DNA from: Siderastrea siderea
Lineage: Eukaryota; Cnidaria; Anthozoa; Scleractinia; Rhizangiidae
Direction: 5' to 3'
NCBI GenBank assembly: GCA_964030785.1
Contig: OZ034975.1
Location: 42,076,069-42,140,068 of the forward strand
Length of the DNA: 64,000 bases
The notes beneath the pieces are model-generated. The model did no database searches. It saw nothing but the letters and a program-made list of their open reading frames with translations, and had not been told where the DNA came from. Below, piece after piece: positions 23,093-33,949 of this stretch. Position 1 is the stretch's first letter. Each line of letters begins with the position of its first letter. The position numbers and the translations under genes were made by a program.

Positions 23093-26000
23093 CTAAACAT
23101 AAGCAAATAAACTGTTTGACAAGTTTGTCTGGCTGATTAAGAAGTTCATGAGGTTGAGGTCGAGTGTGTTTATGCCTTGCCATAAAAAAAGCGAAAATCA
23201 GTGCTTAATCCAAATTTCAACTCGATTGTAAATAACTTAACTAGAAGACTCGTAATTTTTCCTGGCTCCACTGTATTCAGTTGAAGACGAGGTTTCTTAT
23301 AATTTGATACCAACGAAGCATTAACGAATATATACATGACAGTATTTCCTCTCCACACAATATGAACTTCTGAAAGACAAAAATGCAACTTCAAAACTTT
23401 CTTACAGTTCGTCCTCTAGATGTTTTGGTTTAGCCATTCTTTTTCCATCCCTCAGGAATGCAACAAGTTCACGACCCGTTATCTGCGGATAGGGACGTCC
23501 ACCTAAAAAAAAATTTTAAACAAACTAATCACTTTAGGTCCGATTTGAAAACAAAATTGTAATATATCAACACCTATCAATGACTTGACACCGAATGTAA
23601 TAACATACTCTTTTTGTATAATTTCCTCTCGTTATCTCACAATACTTTTATGAATGCTAGAATTGGAATATTAAGGTTCCGCATTGCAACTAAAACATTT
23701 CAGTAGGTAGACATACCCAGAACAAGAGATTACGAACTTGTACAAATTCCTATCAGTTCGCGCAAGTCCGGAATATCACGGACTGATTATTAAATTTGTA
23801 AGGTGATTTCTATGCCAGAAATTATTATTTCAAAACAGTTGGGATTATTGGGCGTACTATTGTAAGCCACTTGGACTGGCTTGGTTTACGTCATGGAAGG
23901 CGTCTCCTGGTTTGCGTTGCGTGACAGCAAAAACTAGAGGATATGTAGAACTGCGTGACGACCCAACCTGCTGGCAGCTGTGAAGAGGGAATTGAGAGTA
24001 CCAGGTATCGGGTAAGGGGTACAATTCGGATTTTGTCTGTTGCTGCTTATTGTTTCCTTACCAACTGTGAAAATCTCATAGAGCACTACTCCATAACTGC
24101 ACCTGAGGAAGAAACAACCATCAATCAACGGCAGTGTTTTAGATCGTTTTAGCATTCTTTAATCATTTTTCACCGGCTTTCTAACGTCAGCAGTCAATCA
24201 AAGGAAAGATACCGAGCTTTGAGCACATATTTCTGACCGTACCTTACACTAAGTTTCGTTGTTTGGCTTATAGTTATATATACGTATATTCCATTGGAGT
24301 TTCAACGGAAGAGTCCGGAATCTGCCTTTTTAACAAGATGGTATGAGAGATAATGCGTAAACGGAAAGCGAGACTTTCTGCTTCAACTGTTCTGCTTTAA
24401 TCCTTCCTTTCTCAAGCAGTTTAAGGCCTGGGTCAAGGGCCTTAGTTGGTAAAAAATGATAAATTCGTGATATCATTGACCAGGTAAATGGCAGTGAAAC
24501 GAAAATTGACACATAGAAAGTTCTCGTAATCCTTAACATTTTCAAGTATAATATGTGTTTTACTAAGACACGTGACATTTTGCGAACATACTGTACACCC
24601 AGGCCTTAAACCACTTGAGTTGGACAGTACTGCTATGCAACGTCAAAGTCTTCGACACTGGAAACAGGCATAAGCTCAAGGAGGATCGCAACAGTTTTTT
24701 TGACCGTAGAGAGTATCTTTTGAAATCAAAAAGTTGCCAGGTTTCCAAAGTTTATTTTTATTGGTTTCCTAGCAACAGCTGTCACCACAGCAACGGTCTT
24801 AGGCAGCTCCTTGTTTTATATAAAGTCGATTGTCTCGAAACCTAGTGAGACACTTAATGATAAAATTTGGAGGATTTGAAAAACCTGTAAGAACACTTTC
24901 CAAATAGTTCGATTTATCAGTTTATGCAAATTACAAACGTTTTGACTGAATTGTGCTTTATTTTAGCAAATCTCGAACATAAATATCTTAAATCACAGCC
25001 ACTGCATAGGACGCTCAATGTACATTTAGAATGTTTTGCTATCATAAAAGATCTTTGAACTTAAAAGGGAAAGTGCTAAGATTTATTTTTCTTGAAATAT
25101 TTGAGACAATTGCAGGAATGACCAAACTCAGCCCGTAAAAAATGATTCATGATTTACTTGAAAACGATCTTACAGATTTTTCTCTAATACGCATAGTGTA
25201 GGTTGTGAAGTTCAAAAATTCATCATAAAGTGTCCGACTAAATTTCGAAATAATCGACATTGCATAAAACGAGGGACTATCCATAACCATTGCTATGGTG
25301 ACAGCTGTTGCTAGGGATTCAATAGTAAGTAAGTAAGTAAAGTCTTTATTTAACGAGGGTAGCACTAAAACAGCATAAAAAATACTAACAAACCAGTGGC
25401 CCTCTAAAATTACTTACAATAAAATATAAAAATACACTAGAATACGAATATTAAAACTATGGATAAACTATGAGACAATATAACGAATAACAATACAAGA
25501 AATACGAGATAAAATATTAGAAAGGTAAAAAGGGTAAAAAGTGTAACTAAGTTACAGAATAAAATGATTTAAAAGCTGCTGTTCTTTAAAAATTCTCTTC
25601 CAAAGAGAGTTCCCAAAAGATTTAATCGTGGGTAATATTCAATATTGCGAGAGTTTTATTTCAAAAGATACATCCCTAGGCAAAAAACTGTTCTCATCGT
25701 TTCCTGTGCATTAAGACCAGAGAATACTCACACATCACTTTTAGTTGTGTAGTTTCCATACAGTAACGCTTCGTAAGCAGTCCATTTAATGGGCAGGCGG
25801 CCCTAAGAAAACGGAGAAAAATCAGACAGGCGTTCTTCCAGCTTTAAAACATATCGGAGTTCCAAAGCCTTCTGACGTTCGTCACAACGATTTTATGTGG
25901 TGGTCAATGTGGCATTAAATATTTTGACTTGAACGAGTGTACAAAATGCGCATGTTATACCCCTCTACTTTACTTACCTCTGTTTTTCGCTCGTAATCGT

Positions 26001-29000
26001 TTTCTCTTGCCATTCCAAAGTCTGTCACTTTACAGGTTTCATTGTCTCCAGCTAAGACATTCCTAGCTGCAAGATCTCGATGGATAATCTGCAGAAAATG
26101 TTGAATATGTGTTGAATATGTATGCTGTTTTGCAGCTCCAAACCGGCTCATGAAGACAACCCTATGAGCAAGCAAACGCTCTAATTGTCTACCTACAAAT
26201 ATGCTATCAGCTGTTATTATATAGACCGACCCAGAACACAAGCAAGCACGTGCTCTGGTTGGCTCACTACAAATAGGCTATCAACTCATATTCTTTAAGT
26301 ATAGAAGTCACGAAAAACATAAAGCGAAAATAACGAGGTAATTGAGATCGTGTCCCCAAAGAAACAAAGGAATCTAAAGAAGTTACAGTTTTGTCCAGAA
26401 AGTCTCGGAGTGAGCTCTTAGTTCATACGAGTGCTGCCTGAATTGTACCATGGGTTTGAACACTTCTGGTGTTATCAGCAGCCACAGGTATATTTTTTAA
26501 ATAAGTTGTGTCTTTTGAAAAAGTTGCCATAAAATGGTATAGTACGACTTTCTGATTTGGCCATGCTCATTGTCAAGTATGATCTGGAAACACTGATTCA
26601 GAGTAAAGAATATTCCATCAGTAACGAAAACCCACAAACCCTACAAACACAGTTCTTTCGCTCTGAAGCCCGGGCTAAACGAACAAATATTATCCTCCAA
26701 CATCGTATTTGTCACACAAAACGTTCGGTGGCTAACCATCGGACATTGCAAAGTTGAGAGAGGTGGCTAAACAGTAAAACATGTTCATCCAACACGATGT
26801 TTTACGAAAATGTTTGATTGTTTACTCAGGGCTAAAGGAGTATCAAAAGGCCTAAATGTGAGCTGCATTACATTGTTTGAAGCTAAGAAGCTCATCCCAT
26901 CAGCGATTTCCCAGGCAAACTTCATCAGTTGTTGTGACGTCAGAGTGCTTTGTGGTTTTACATCCGGGTCGTTGTAGTAAGTGTCATTCAGTCCTTGGCT
27001 CCTCCTCAGAAATCCAAGCAAATCCCCGTATGGAACATATTCGATGAGCACCATGAGAGGATCTAATGATTGTATATGTTGACACATCAGTTTGTATTCT
27101 TCAGTAATTAGCATATATACACATAATTATAAAGTACGAACGAGGGAGTTAAATCTGTTTTGATTAAGTGTGCGGGTGTCAGAAACAACTCTAACAAATA
27201 CTATCTAGAGCAGTTTTCACTTAAGCGAAAACCGCTCTAGGCAAAACCAGACAGTAGTCACTTCTAGATAGTATTCGTTTAGACAACAACCACTTTAGTT
27301 AGAAAGATTCAGATTTCATTCAGTGTTAGAAACAAAACCAACATCACTCGGGACTTTTTATCACTCGTTTTTCCGTCCTTGACGCCATATATTATAAGTG
27401 TTTGTTTCGAGGAGCTTTTGGTCCTTAGACAGGTGACTACTAGTACTAAACTGAATATTGTTTGAAACGCATCCAGATGTTCGGTTTTTTTTAACTTTAT
27501 GGCAACACTGGTCTCTTTTGTAATTGTAAATTAGCCTAAAAGTAACAATCGTTTTGACAAGATGTTTATGGTTTATCTGATCTAAGAGATCTCATGATAA
27601 CAATTTATTTTTGCTTCAAAATGTAGCTCATTTAAACAATCTGAACAGTCGATGTGATTTTTAAGGATGTTATATAAAAATGGCGGATTTGGGGGAGTTT
27701 ATGACGTCATTTCCACAGACTATATCTAGTTGACGTCAGTCTCCAGGCATGAAAACCGGGCACAGCAGTGTCTTACCTGGATGTTAAATAGTTTATTTAT
27801 ATACGAAAAACTGTGTCTTTGACAAGTCAAAACTGTAGCTTGTCCCTATGAAATTCCCCACAACTACACGATTGGGTCCTTGCACAAAGCTGTATGCATT
27901 CATCACATTTTATAACAGTGTTATCACAATCAATATGCTAAACGTTGCATATTATGGATGCATCAAACTATATGTTGCACTGATAATTTGACAGCGCGAA
28001 TTTAATACTTCACGTAATACTAAATGCAAAGACTCGGCCATGATGTATTACCAGTTGTGTGGTGCTTGCATTATTTTTTCCACATACATTGCTTAAGAGA
28101 CAAGTGTCATGTTTTACATCACCTGAGGCAGTTACGCAACCCAGTAGTTTTATGATGTGTGGGTGAGGCTGCAGTTTCTTCAGTATCTTCAGCTCAGATT
28201 TTAGGTCTTTTCTTTCAGATTCTGATGCATTTTCTGAAAGGAAAGGAATAAGAACCAACGTCACTTCTTGTAAGCAGTGTGAGACAATAGTATCATTCGA
28301 ACGGACGTCCCGGATTCAAGCCTTCCACCCGGACAATAGCTGGAATTCGGTGGTCTCAAAATCATCTCTACCATGCTGTGTATATATGTGGGGACGCGGT
28401 GGTGCAGTGGTTTGCGCGTTGGACTTCAGATCTGAAAATCGATGGCTCAACGCCCATTCCGTGCCATCGTGTTGTTTCCTTAAACAAGAAACATTACCTT
28501 ACATTGTCTCTCTCCACACAGGGTATATAAAATGGGTACTAGCGACATACTGCTGGGGATAACCCTGCGATGAACTATCATCCCATCCAGGGGGGTGTAG
28601 CAATACTCTCAGTAGCTTCATGATACAGACACCAGGTTTAGCCCCGTTAGTGTGGGCCTCCTTGGCTCGTGTGCGACTGCTGTGTTTATAGCGAGCCTCA
28701 ACCCTTTAAGGTTTTCCATGTATGTTAAGTGTGACCCTTACAAATCTACTGTTTATTATTTTTTTATTATCACTTTAAGTGCACAATTCAAATTTCTCCC
28801 GAAAACCAACAATCAAAATTTAAAAAAACAAGGCTATGATTAGACCACATACCTTTCAACATTTTGACAGCCACAACACTTTCTCCTGGCATTCCTCGGA
28901 TATCCACTGCTGTTGCCTTAGCAACCTGTCCAAAAGCTCCCTTACCAATAACCTTTATGATGGATACCTTATGTGGGGCCACTTCCCATTCCATCGTCGC

Positions 29001-31627
29001 GCGATCCAGAGTTTGATATTCGCTCGATACCTCGTCACCTGTTTCTCCAGAAACTGTAGCCATCTTGCGCTGGTCCATGCTGTCCATCAGGCACCCAGCA
29101 CAAGTCCCACTCCATAATTGTCGTGGCGTTATTACTTGCACTTGTTGCGCGGTGTGCGAAGGGTAGGAGTGAACGGTAGCTTCCTCGTTTGGTTCCTCAT
29201 AAACAGGTGCTACATTATCTGTCCCATGCATCGGCCTTGTGTCAGTAGAATTCTCAAGCTCAAGTTCTACTGCGTCGTTCTACAATAAAAACTTATCATG
29301 ATCTGCTTATATTTAAGCACAACAAATAAAGTAAATTTGACACAACCGTTTTCAAACTTTCTACGAAAATAGTGTAATATTCTACCCTGGGTATTGTTAT
29401 TCATGACATGGTAATAAGGTACGGGGAATCGCTCTGGCCTGGGACAAGCCAAAGACCAAGCGAAAGTAGAAACGGGCAGAATCAAGCCCGACTTACTCGT
29501 TGGGCGGGAGGGTGGGTCGCCAAGCTCTCCACTTTCACGGCCTCGAGTAGAGTGATGGGGTGGAACACGTGTAAATTCTTTTGTAGTCTCATTTGCATAA
29601 TCTCCGGGGTATTAATTACCAATGGAAATTGAGTTTGCATAGTAAACTAGTTAGCATTTTAAATCAGTTCAGCATTGAAAATTAGTTCTGAAAAACCTCT
29701 TTAGGGAAATCGTATCTAACGTATTGTATTGTACTGTACTGCACTGCACTGCATTGCATTGCATTGGATTGGATTGGATTGGATTGGATTGGATTGGATT
29801 GGATTGGATTGGATTGGATTGGATTGGATTGGATTGTATTGTGTATTGCATTGCAATCAGTGTATAACTTCGTGTCAATGCGCGGAAATGTCCAGATATC
29901 ATTGTGGTTAAGTGAAGATGCATTGCTGGTTGTTGTTGGAAATCGCTAGAGGAAGTAATCAAGTTTAGTTGAGTAAATTCTTCTTGAGATTTTCAAACTA
30001 AAAGTTCTTACCGCGTATGTAACCACATCTTGTCCATTCCCATTTTGCTTCCCAAATCTTAACGAAAACCATAAATAACCACTGATTATTATAAGCCGGA
30101 TCACAACGCACAATTACAATCATATTTTGTGATAAACAAGAGCAGGAAAGAACACAAGTGCAATCAGGCGGCACTGATGCAGTGGAACCTCGATTTAACG
30201 AAGTACCAAGGAACTGGGGAAATTAGTTCGTTATATCGAGGGTTTGTTATATCGGGGTACTTTTCCATACATTTTACTGTTACTGGACTGAAGAATATGG
30301 CTCGTTATATCGAGGACTTCGTTATATAGAGGTTCGTTAGATCGCGGTTCCACTGTAACGTCTATTGCAAATGGCAATGAGCAGACGTTCTGGAGTGATG
30401 CTCTTTAAATATTCAGAGGCCGTTTATGCTTTTAAAGGAAGTAATTGAAGTAAATGGGATTACATCGAGGTGCCATTGTAAGGCCTACGTTTTCTGTCCG
30501 TTTTGGCCAGCGTCTGTAACAGCAGGAGACATTTCCGTGTTGCAACAATGGAGGTGTTCGTTATAGCAAGTATGCTCATGGCGAAAGTTCACTGACTTTT
30601 GAAATACGTATTCACACGCATTGGGCCAAGAGTTAACTTCAGGAATGCAGTACAATGATTTAAAAGTTCTAATTATTAATTTTTCTTATTGTTTTAACCT
30701 TACAATTATCAACTTGCTTGCGTCAATTTAACCACATACCTCTCTCGTATTTTTTTTCCTAGGAAACAGAAACCGTAATAATGATTTGTTAAATAGAATA
30801 ACTAGAGGTATATCTGGCTATTGGGGGCTGCTAAGAAAGCATGTTTTGACATCTCCGTTTGAAACGTGTTTGTTTGTTTACTTTTTTCCATTTGTTTAAT
30901 TTGTTTTCCTTTTGGGGGCAGTGGAGGTGGGTAGGAGCCCTGGGGGGGTATTCCGGGATTCCTAGCGACGGGGATGATCGAATGGGGGCAAAAATCAAAA
31001 CACAAAGAAATCCCTGGGGCTTCCAACCAAACCCAAAAAAAACTTTTAAAAATCCCACGCCGAATTTCCAAGCCTTAAAAATTCCAGAAAGGGTTACATG
31101 ATATAACATGAACTACGCAGTCAGCACTACCAAGAATCTTGAGACTGTTTTAAATACCCCAAAAAATCCCTACTTAAATCGAGCCACACAAAACAACTTG
31201 CCAAATTCTCCTACCCCCCCAAAAAAATTGCGGAATCGAAAATTTCAAACCCAAAAAAATCCTTCGATCATCCCCGTCACTTGTTCTGAAGCAATCGTCA
31301 CCTCTTTTTCCGTCCGAGAAACAATTATAGTTTCCTGGGGAAATAATTCCTGAAGCAATGACTAAGCAAAATTCTTTGCTGCCATTTCAAAGTGGAACTT
31401 TTAAACAAAATATATATAATTAACAGAATCCCACAATAAATATACGCGCCTTTAAATTACATTTTAATTTATCGATATGAATCATGTTCTTCAATTCATT
31501 TTTTTACATGTCAAAGAATTGTGAGGCTCACCTTGTCTCTTAATCTTCAAGGTCAAAAAAATTAAAACCAGAATAATAATCACAAGAATGGCTATTAAAA
31601 TTCCAGACACCTCTGCGGCAGACAGTC
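22993..31627 (-). CDS. Receptor tyrosine kinase C: transmembrane, juxtamembrane and complete kinase domain
   Basis: Exons: 31627-31532, 30758-30740, 30057-30012, 29279-28853, 28233-28123, 27062-26872, 26088-25978, 25802-25732, 24102-24062, 23502-23406, 23092-22993. Phases agree at every junction. The kinase has the glycine loop GKGAFGQV, the ATP-binding lysine in VAVKML, the alpha-C glutamate in KSELKIL, HRDLAARN, DFG, and the activation-loop segment GRLPIKW typical of tyrosine kinases. It acts at the plasma membrane, phosphorylating tyrosines after receptor dimerisation. The ectodomain exons are not directly upstream, so the FN3 exons of B may splice to this cassette. Coding may end by read-through past 22993 to a TGA at 22938-22936, or in another exon. 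Its nearest kinase class (FGFR/VEGFR-like) cannot be settled by eye. Confidence 0.82.
23406..23502 (-). CDS. Kinase gene exon: C-lobe
   Basis: A 97-nt exon, phase 1 to phase 2, encoding GGRPYPQITGRELVAFLRDG and then KRMAKPKHLEDEL, the usual PYP segment and alpha-G region of receptor tyrosine kinases. Confidence 0.86.
24062..24102 (-). CDS. Kinase gene exon: alpha-F start
   Basis: A 41-nt exon, phase 2 to phase 1, encoding CSYGVVLYEIFTV. The residue after DV is Cys (TGC), where most kinases have Trp in DVWSxG. The acceptor CTTCCTCAG and donor AGTTG|GTAAGG are good. Confidence 0.8.
25325..25560. repeat. Dispersed repeat tail
   Basis: Begins with GTAAGTAAGTAAGTAAAG and CTTTATTTAACGAGGGTAGC and runs into an A-rich, ATAAAATA-type tract, resembling the 3' end of a retroelement in the kinase intron. 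The family cannot be named from this fragment. Confidence 0.4.
25732..25802 (-). CDS. Kinase gene exon: P+1 loop
   Basis: A 71-nt exon, phase 0 to phase 2, encoding GRLPIKWTAYEALLYGNYTT and then KSDV. The tyrosine-kinase P+1 sequence LPIKW is intact. The usual APE reads AYE here, keeping the glutamate. Confidence 0.85.
25978..26088 (-). CDS. Kinase gene exon: catalytic loop and DFG
   Basis: A 111-nt phase 0-0 exon. IIHRDLAARNVLAGDN carries the catalytic aspartate and the tyrosine-kinase AAR signature; VTDFGMARENDYERKTE carries the metal-binding DFG and a candidate autophosphorylated activation-loop tyrosine. The donor ACAGAG|GTAAGT is strong. Confidence 0.9.
26872..27062 (-). CDS. Kinase gene exon: hinge and kinase insert
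   Basis: A 191-nt exon, phase 1 to phase 0, encoding DPLMVLIEYVPYGDLLGFLR (hinge), a short insert (GLNDTYYNDPDVKP) and the alpha-E helix (WEIADGMSFLASNN). The donor AACAAT|GTAATG joins directly to the HRD exon. Confidence 0.83.
27190..27285. repeat. Small foldback in kinase intron
   Basis: AATACTATCTAGA at the left is inverted at the right (TCTAGATAGTATT), with an inner AGCAGTTTTC/GAAAACCGCT pair. Likely a short MITE. Confidence 0.65.
28123..28233 (-). CDS. Kinase gene exon: alpha-C helix region
   Basis: A 111-nt phase 1-1 exon encoding SERKDLKSELKILKKL, with the glutamate that pairs with the ATP lysine, and HPHIIKLLGCVTAS. The acceptor is TCCTTTCAG and the donor CTCAG|GTGATG. Confidence 0.85.
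28389..28690 (+). mobile_element. tRNA-derived SINE, copy 2
   Basis: Head GGGGACGCGGTGGTGCAGTG (A-box-like), then GATGGCTCAACGCC (degenerate B-box), then the same body as 2530-2808 in opposite orientation. It sits in the intron between the glycine-loop exon and the alpha-C exon. Confidence 0.8.
28853..29279 (-). CDS. Kinase gene exon: juxtamembrane region and glycine loop
   Basis: A 427-nt exon, phase 0 to phase 1. It begins NDAVELELEN, carries tyrosine-containing juxtamembrane sequence (APVYEEPNEE and SSEYQTLDR, possible phosphotyrosine docking sites), then the N-lobe with IGKGAFGQVAKATAV and the lysine of VAVKMLK. The donor is TTGAAAG|GTATGT. Confidence 0.86.
29763..29835. repeat. (GGATT)n microsatellite
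   Basis: About 14 perfect GGATT units, preceded by degenerate ACTGC/ATTGC pentamers. It lies in the intron between the juxtamembrane and glycine-loop exons. Confidence 0.97.
30012..30057 (-). CDS. Kinase gene juxtamembrane exon
   Basis: A 46-nt exon, phase 2 to phase 0, encoding FGKQNGNGQDVVTYA. The acceptor is TCGTTAAG and the donor CGCG|GTAAGA. It is homologous to 46634-46604. Confidence 0.68.
30180..30355. mobile_element. Short pogo-like MITE
   Basis: Ends CAGTGGAACCTCGATTTAAC and ATCGCGGTTCCACTG are inverted; internal TTCGTTATATCGAGG words repeat in both orientations. A TA follows the right end but not the left, so the target duplication is not clean. Related termini occur at 53987-54811. 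Confidence 0.7.
30740..30758 (-). CDS. Kinase gene 19-nt juxtamembrane micro-exon
   Basis: A 19-nt exon (acceptor TTTCCTAG, donor GAGAG|GTATGTGG), phase 1 to phase 2, encoding GKKIRER. It is required to keep the frame between the transmembrane and juxtamembrane exons, and is matched in length and position by 46976-46958. Confidence 0.65.
30965..31280. mobile_element. MITE with 18-bp inverted ends
   Basis: GCGACGGGGATGATCGAA at 30965-30982 and its complement at 31263-31280 (one mismatch) bound about 300 bp rich in AAAATCCC/CCAAAAAA. Confidence 0.65.
31532..31627 (-). CDS. Kinase gene exon: transmembrane segment
   Basis: A 96-nt phase 1-1 exon encoding GLSAAEVSGI, then a hydrophobic helix (LIAILVIIILVLIFLTL), then KIKRQ. 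It is homologous to 47689-47594 over the exon and flanking intron bases. Confidence 0.84.
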
Positions 31628-31870
31628 CTAGTGAAAAATAAAATGCCATAGACTAGTAAATAAACTGTGAGTTTTCCTTAGTTTTGCTTTTCAGCTACGA
31701 AAAAAAACCATCATGGAAAGATCGCCTTAAATTTTCCAAAAACATTTGAGTTTTCCTGAATGCAAATATAGAGCGGTTTCTAATAGAGTGACCTCTCAAA
31801 AGAGGTCAGACCTAAAGGACCCAATGAACCAATCATAATTCGAAGGAAATACATTTAACAAGAGGGAAGC

Positions 31871-32120
31871 AGAGATGGCGAAGTGGTGAGAGCACTCGCC
31901 TCCCACCAATGTGGCCCGGTTTCGATTCCCGGACTCGACGTCACATGTGGGTTGACTTCGTTGTTGGTTCTCGTCCTTGCTCCAAGTCCGGCTATTCTGG
32001 TTTTCCCCTGTCCTCAAAAACCACTATTTTCATATTCCAATTCGATCTGGATTTCACTCTCCCCGATTAGTAGTGCACATATGCACGGCTAGAAGATTGG
32101 GACTATAATAAAATTATTTG
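31871..32120 (+). mobile_element. tRNA-derived SINE, second family
   Basis: Head AGATGGCGAAGTGGTGAGAG (A box) and GGTTTCGATTCCCGG (B box) about 30 bp apart, then a non-tRNA body to about 32,120. It differs from the SINE at 28389. Confidence 0.75.
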
Positions 32121-32526
32121 ATTTAAATTTTGAGGGCGAGAAAATGTGTACAGGCATGATTGGTTTTAGTTTTACTTGTGATTAGGCGAGAAAGTGGCGC
32201 CATTTTTTTTTAACTCACAGAGCGTAGTAAAACGAAACTGGAAAAAAAAACGAATTATGTCGACTCTCAATTGAAATCTCCTGTACAGGTTAATTTTTTT
32301 TTTTAATTTTTGTAGGCTGTTGGTTTGCACGACTGTATACCCATCTTGCATACCCTATCTTTCATGTTGGTGGCACTTGGAAATCCACTGGCTTGTCTAC
32401 TTAAAGGAGCTCTATCCAGTGGTATCAAGATGTACAGTTTTTACGTCCAAATCCAGACACACACATATAGAAAGTTGTAACGTTTTGAAAATTTCACTCA
32501 GATATATAGTGCAGAATTTATGGTTA

Positions 32527-33318
32527 CTGACCCGTAGCAAGGCTGTGGGGGGGGGGGGGGACGAGGAAATTGCCTAGTCAAAGTCCCCTCCGTCAAAATA
32601 CAGACATTAACAAATAGTTCAAAAGGGCTACAAAAATTCATGTCAGGTAGACACTAACAATGTTCACAATGCCACAGTTTGTGTCGATTTCGTCAAAAAG
32701 AATACCTTTATGGAGACATCGGTTATTGAAAATTTGCCAAAAAGCTGCTTCATCTTTGCTTTTTTGCCGACAAAGTTGTTGGCAACAGCCACCAGATTTA
32801 TAGCATCAGTTTTAAAAAAGTTTTAAAAGTTTTATCTTTAAAGTTACAAGGTTTGTTAAAATTCAAACATTTCGACAGGTAAGCTACGAATTTCGGACCT
32901 GTTTTACCTAACTCTCGTAAGCGTTTATATAGCGTTTTTCACTCGATTGGTGAGATAAATATAATTTTGTTCCTTAGACTTGTGTTACAACAATGGGCAT
33001 AAAGCTTGCAGCAAATACACAGCTGTCGCTTAGCTATTCAAGGTATCAAGGTCCTTCACAATCTTAAGGTACGGCCAGGGTCAAGGGGATATGGGTGAAG
33101 AAAGACATTGGTAAGGAACCGGGGGGACTGAAATGTGCGGTGGGCTAGTGAGTGAACTTAACAGATGTCGAACCCTGTTAAAGGTTCTGAAATTATAAAA
33201 GGCACTTTTAGCATCAGAATTCAAGTCTGATTGTTACACATTAATTTATTTTAATCATATATTTTCTGGGGGCTCGAGCCACCCTGCCCCCCCCCCCCCC
33301 TCCACTGCTACGGGCCTG
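32527..33318. mobile_element. Possible hAT-like non-autonomous element
   Basis: GACCCGTAGCAAGGCTGTGG with a G-run at the left, and CCCCCCTCCACTGCTACGGG at the right, are inverted. Ends with CCGTAGC resemble those of the element at 36282-41987. The target duplication is not clear. Confidence 0.5.
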
Positions 33319-33763
33319 TAGTAAGAACTATATAGCCAGTGCCTATTACGGCTGGTACTAAGCGTAAACAAATTATGTTTACCTTGCACCGTTCCTGTTA
33401 CACCTGTTGGTGAGCCAAAAATGAAGAAATGAACGATTGCTATAGTAGCTTTACTATAAGGACATCGATGAAATACCAGGATTTTTCCAGTGACGAAAAT
33501 TTCGTATCCAGTGAAGATACGATTTTTATCTTTCACATGTGAAGATATCACGGTTGTCATGGCTATTTCAGTCTCAGCCAATGAAATTAGAAAAGTTATA
33601 TGCCTTATCGCTATAATATTCAGAATACAAATAAACTGCTACTTATTTTCTCTATTTTTCGACCAAAATTCGAATGTGCGTAAGATCTATATTTTATTAC
33701 ATTGATTCAGCAAATAAATGATTAGTCCAAGAAATCGTTTCATCGGTGTCTATATAATAAACA

Positions 33764-33897
33764 GAAAATTGCATGGCCGCTTGGAGATACGACAATTATC
33801 TTCTCGTGTTGAAAAATATTTCACTCGTTCGCTGCACTCACTGGTGAAATATTTTTCAAAACGAGAAACAAATGTCGTATCTCCGCGCCACCATGTA
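33764..33897. repeat. Foldback element
   Basis: Arms 33764-33822 and 33843-33897 are imperfect inverted copies (GGAGATACGAC ... GTCGTATCTCC, and GAAAAATATTTCAC ... GTGAAATATTTTTC). Confidence 0.75.
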
Positions 33898-33949
33898 ATA
33901 TCCTCTATATTACATGCCGATGATCCAGATATCATTGTACTAAAGTAGC

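Noticed and set aside
28389..28460. tRNA gene on the plus strand
   Set aside because: A/B-box-like promoter but no full cloverleaf, and the 200-bp body is shared with another copy: a SINE head.
29669..29962. Frames through the GGATT array
   Set aside because: Low-complexity repeats of IQSNP and DWIGL.
31871..31945. Second tRNA-like sequence
   Set aside because: Good B box but followed by a SINE body; no proper acceptor stem pairing.
31874..32577. Several 70-85-codon frames downstream of the SINE
   Set aside because: They cross SINE or MITE sequence and have no conserved pattern.
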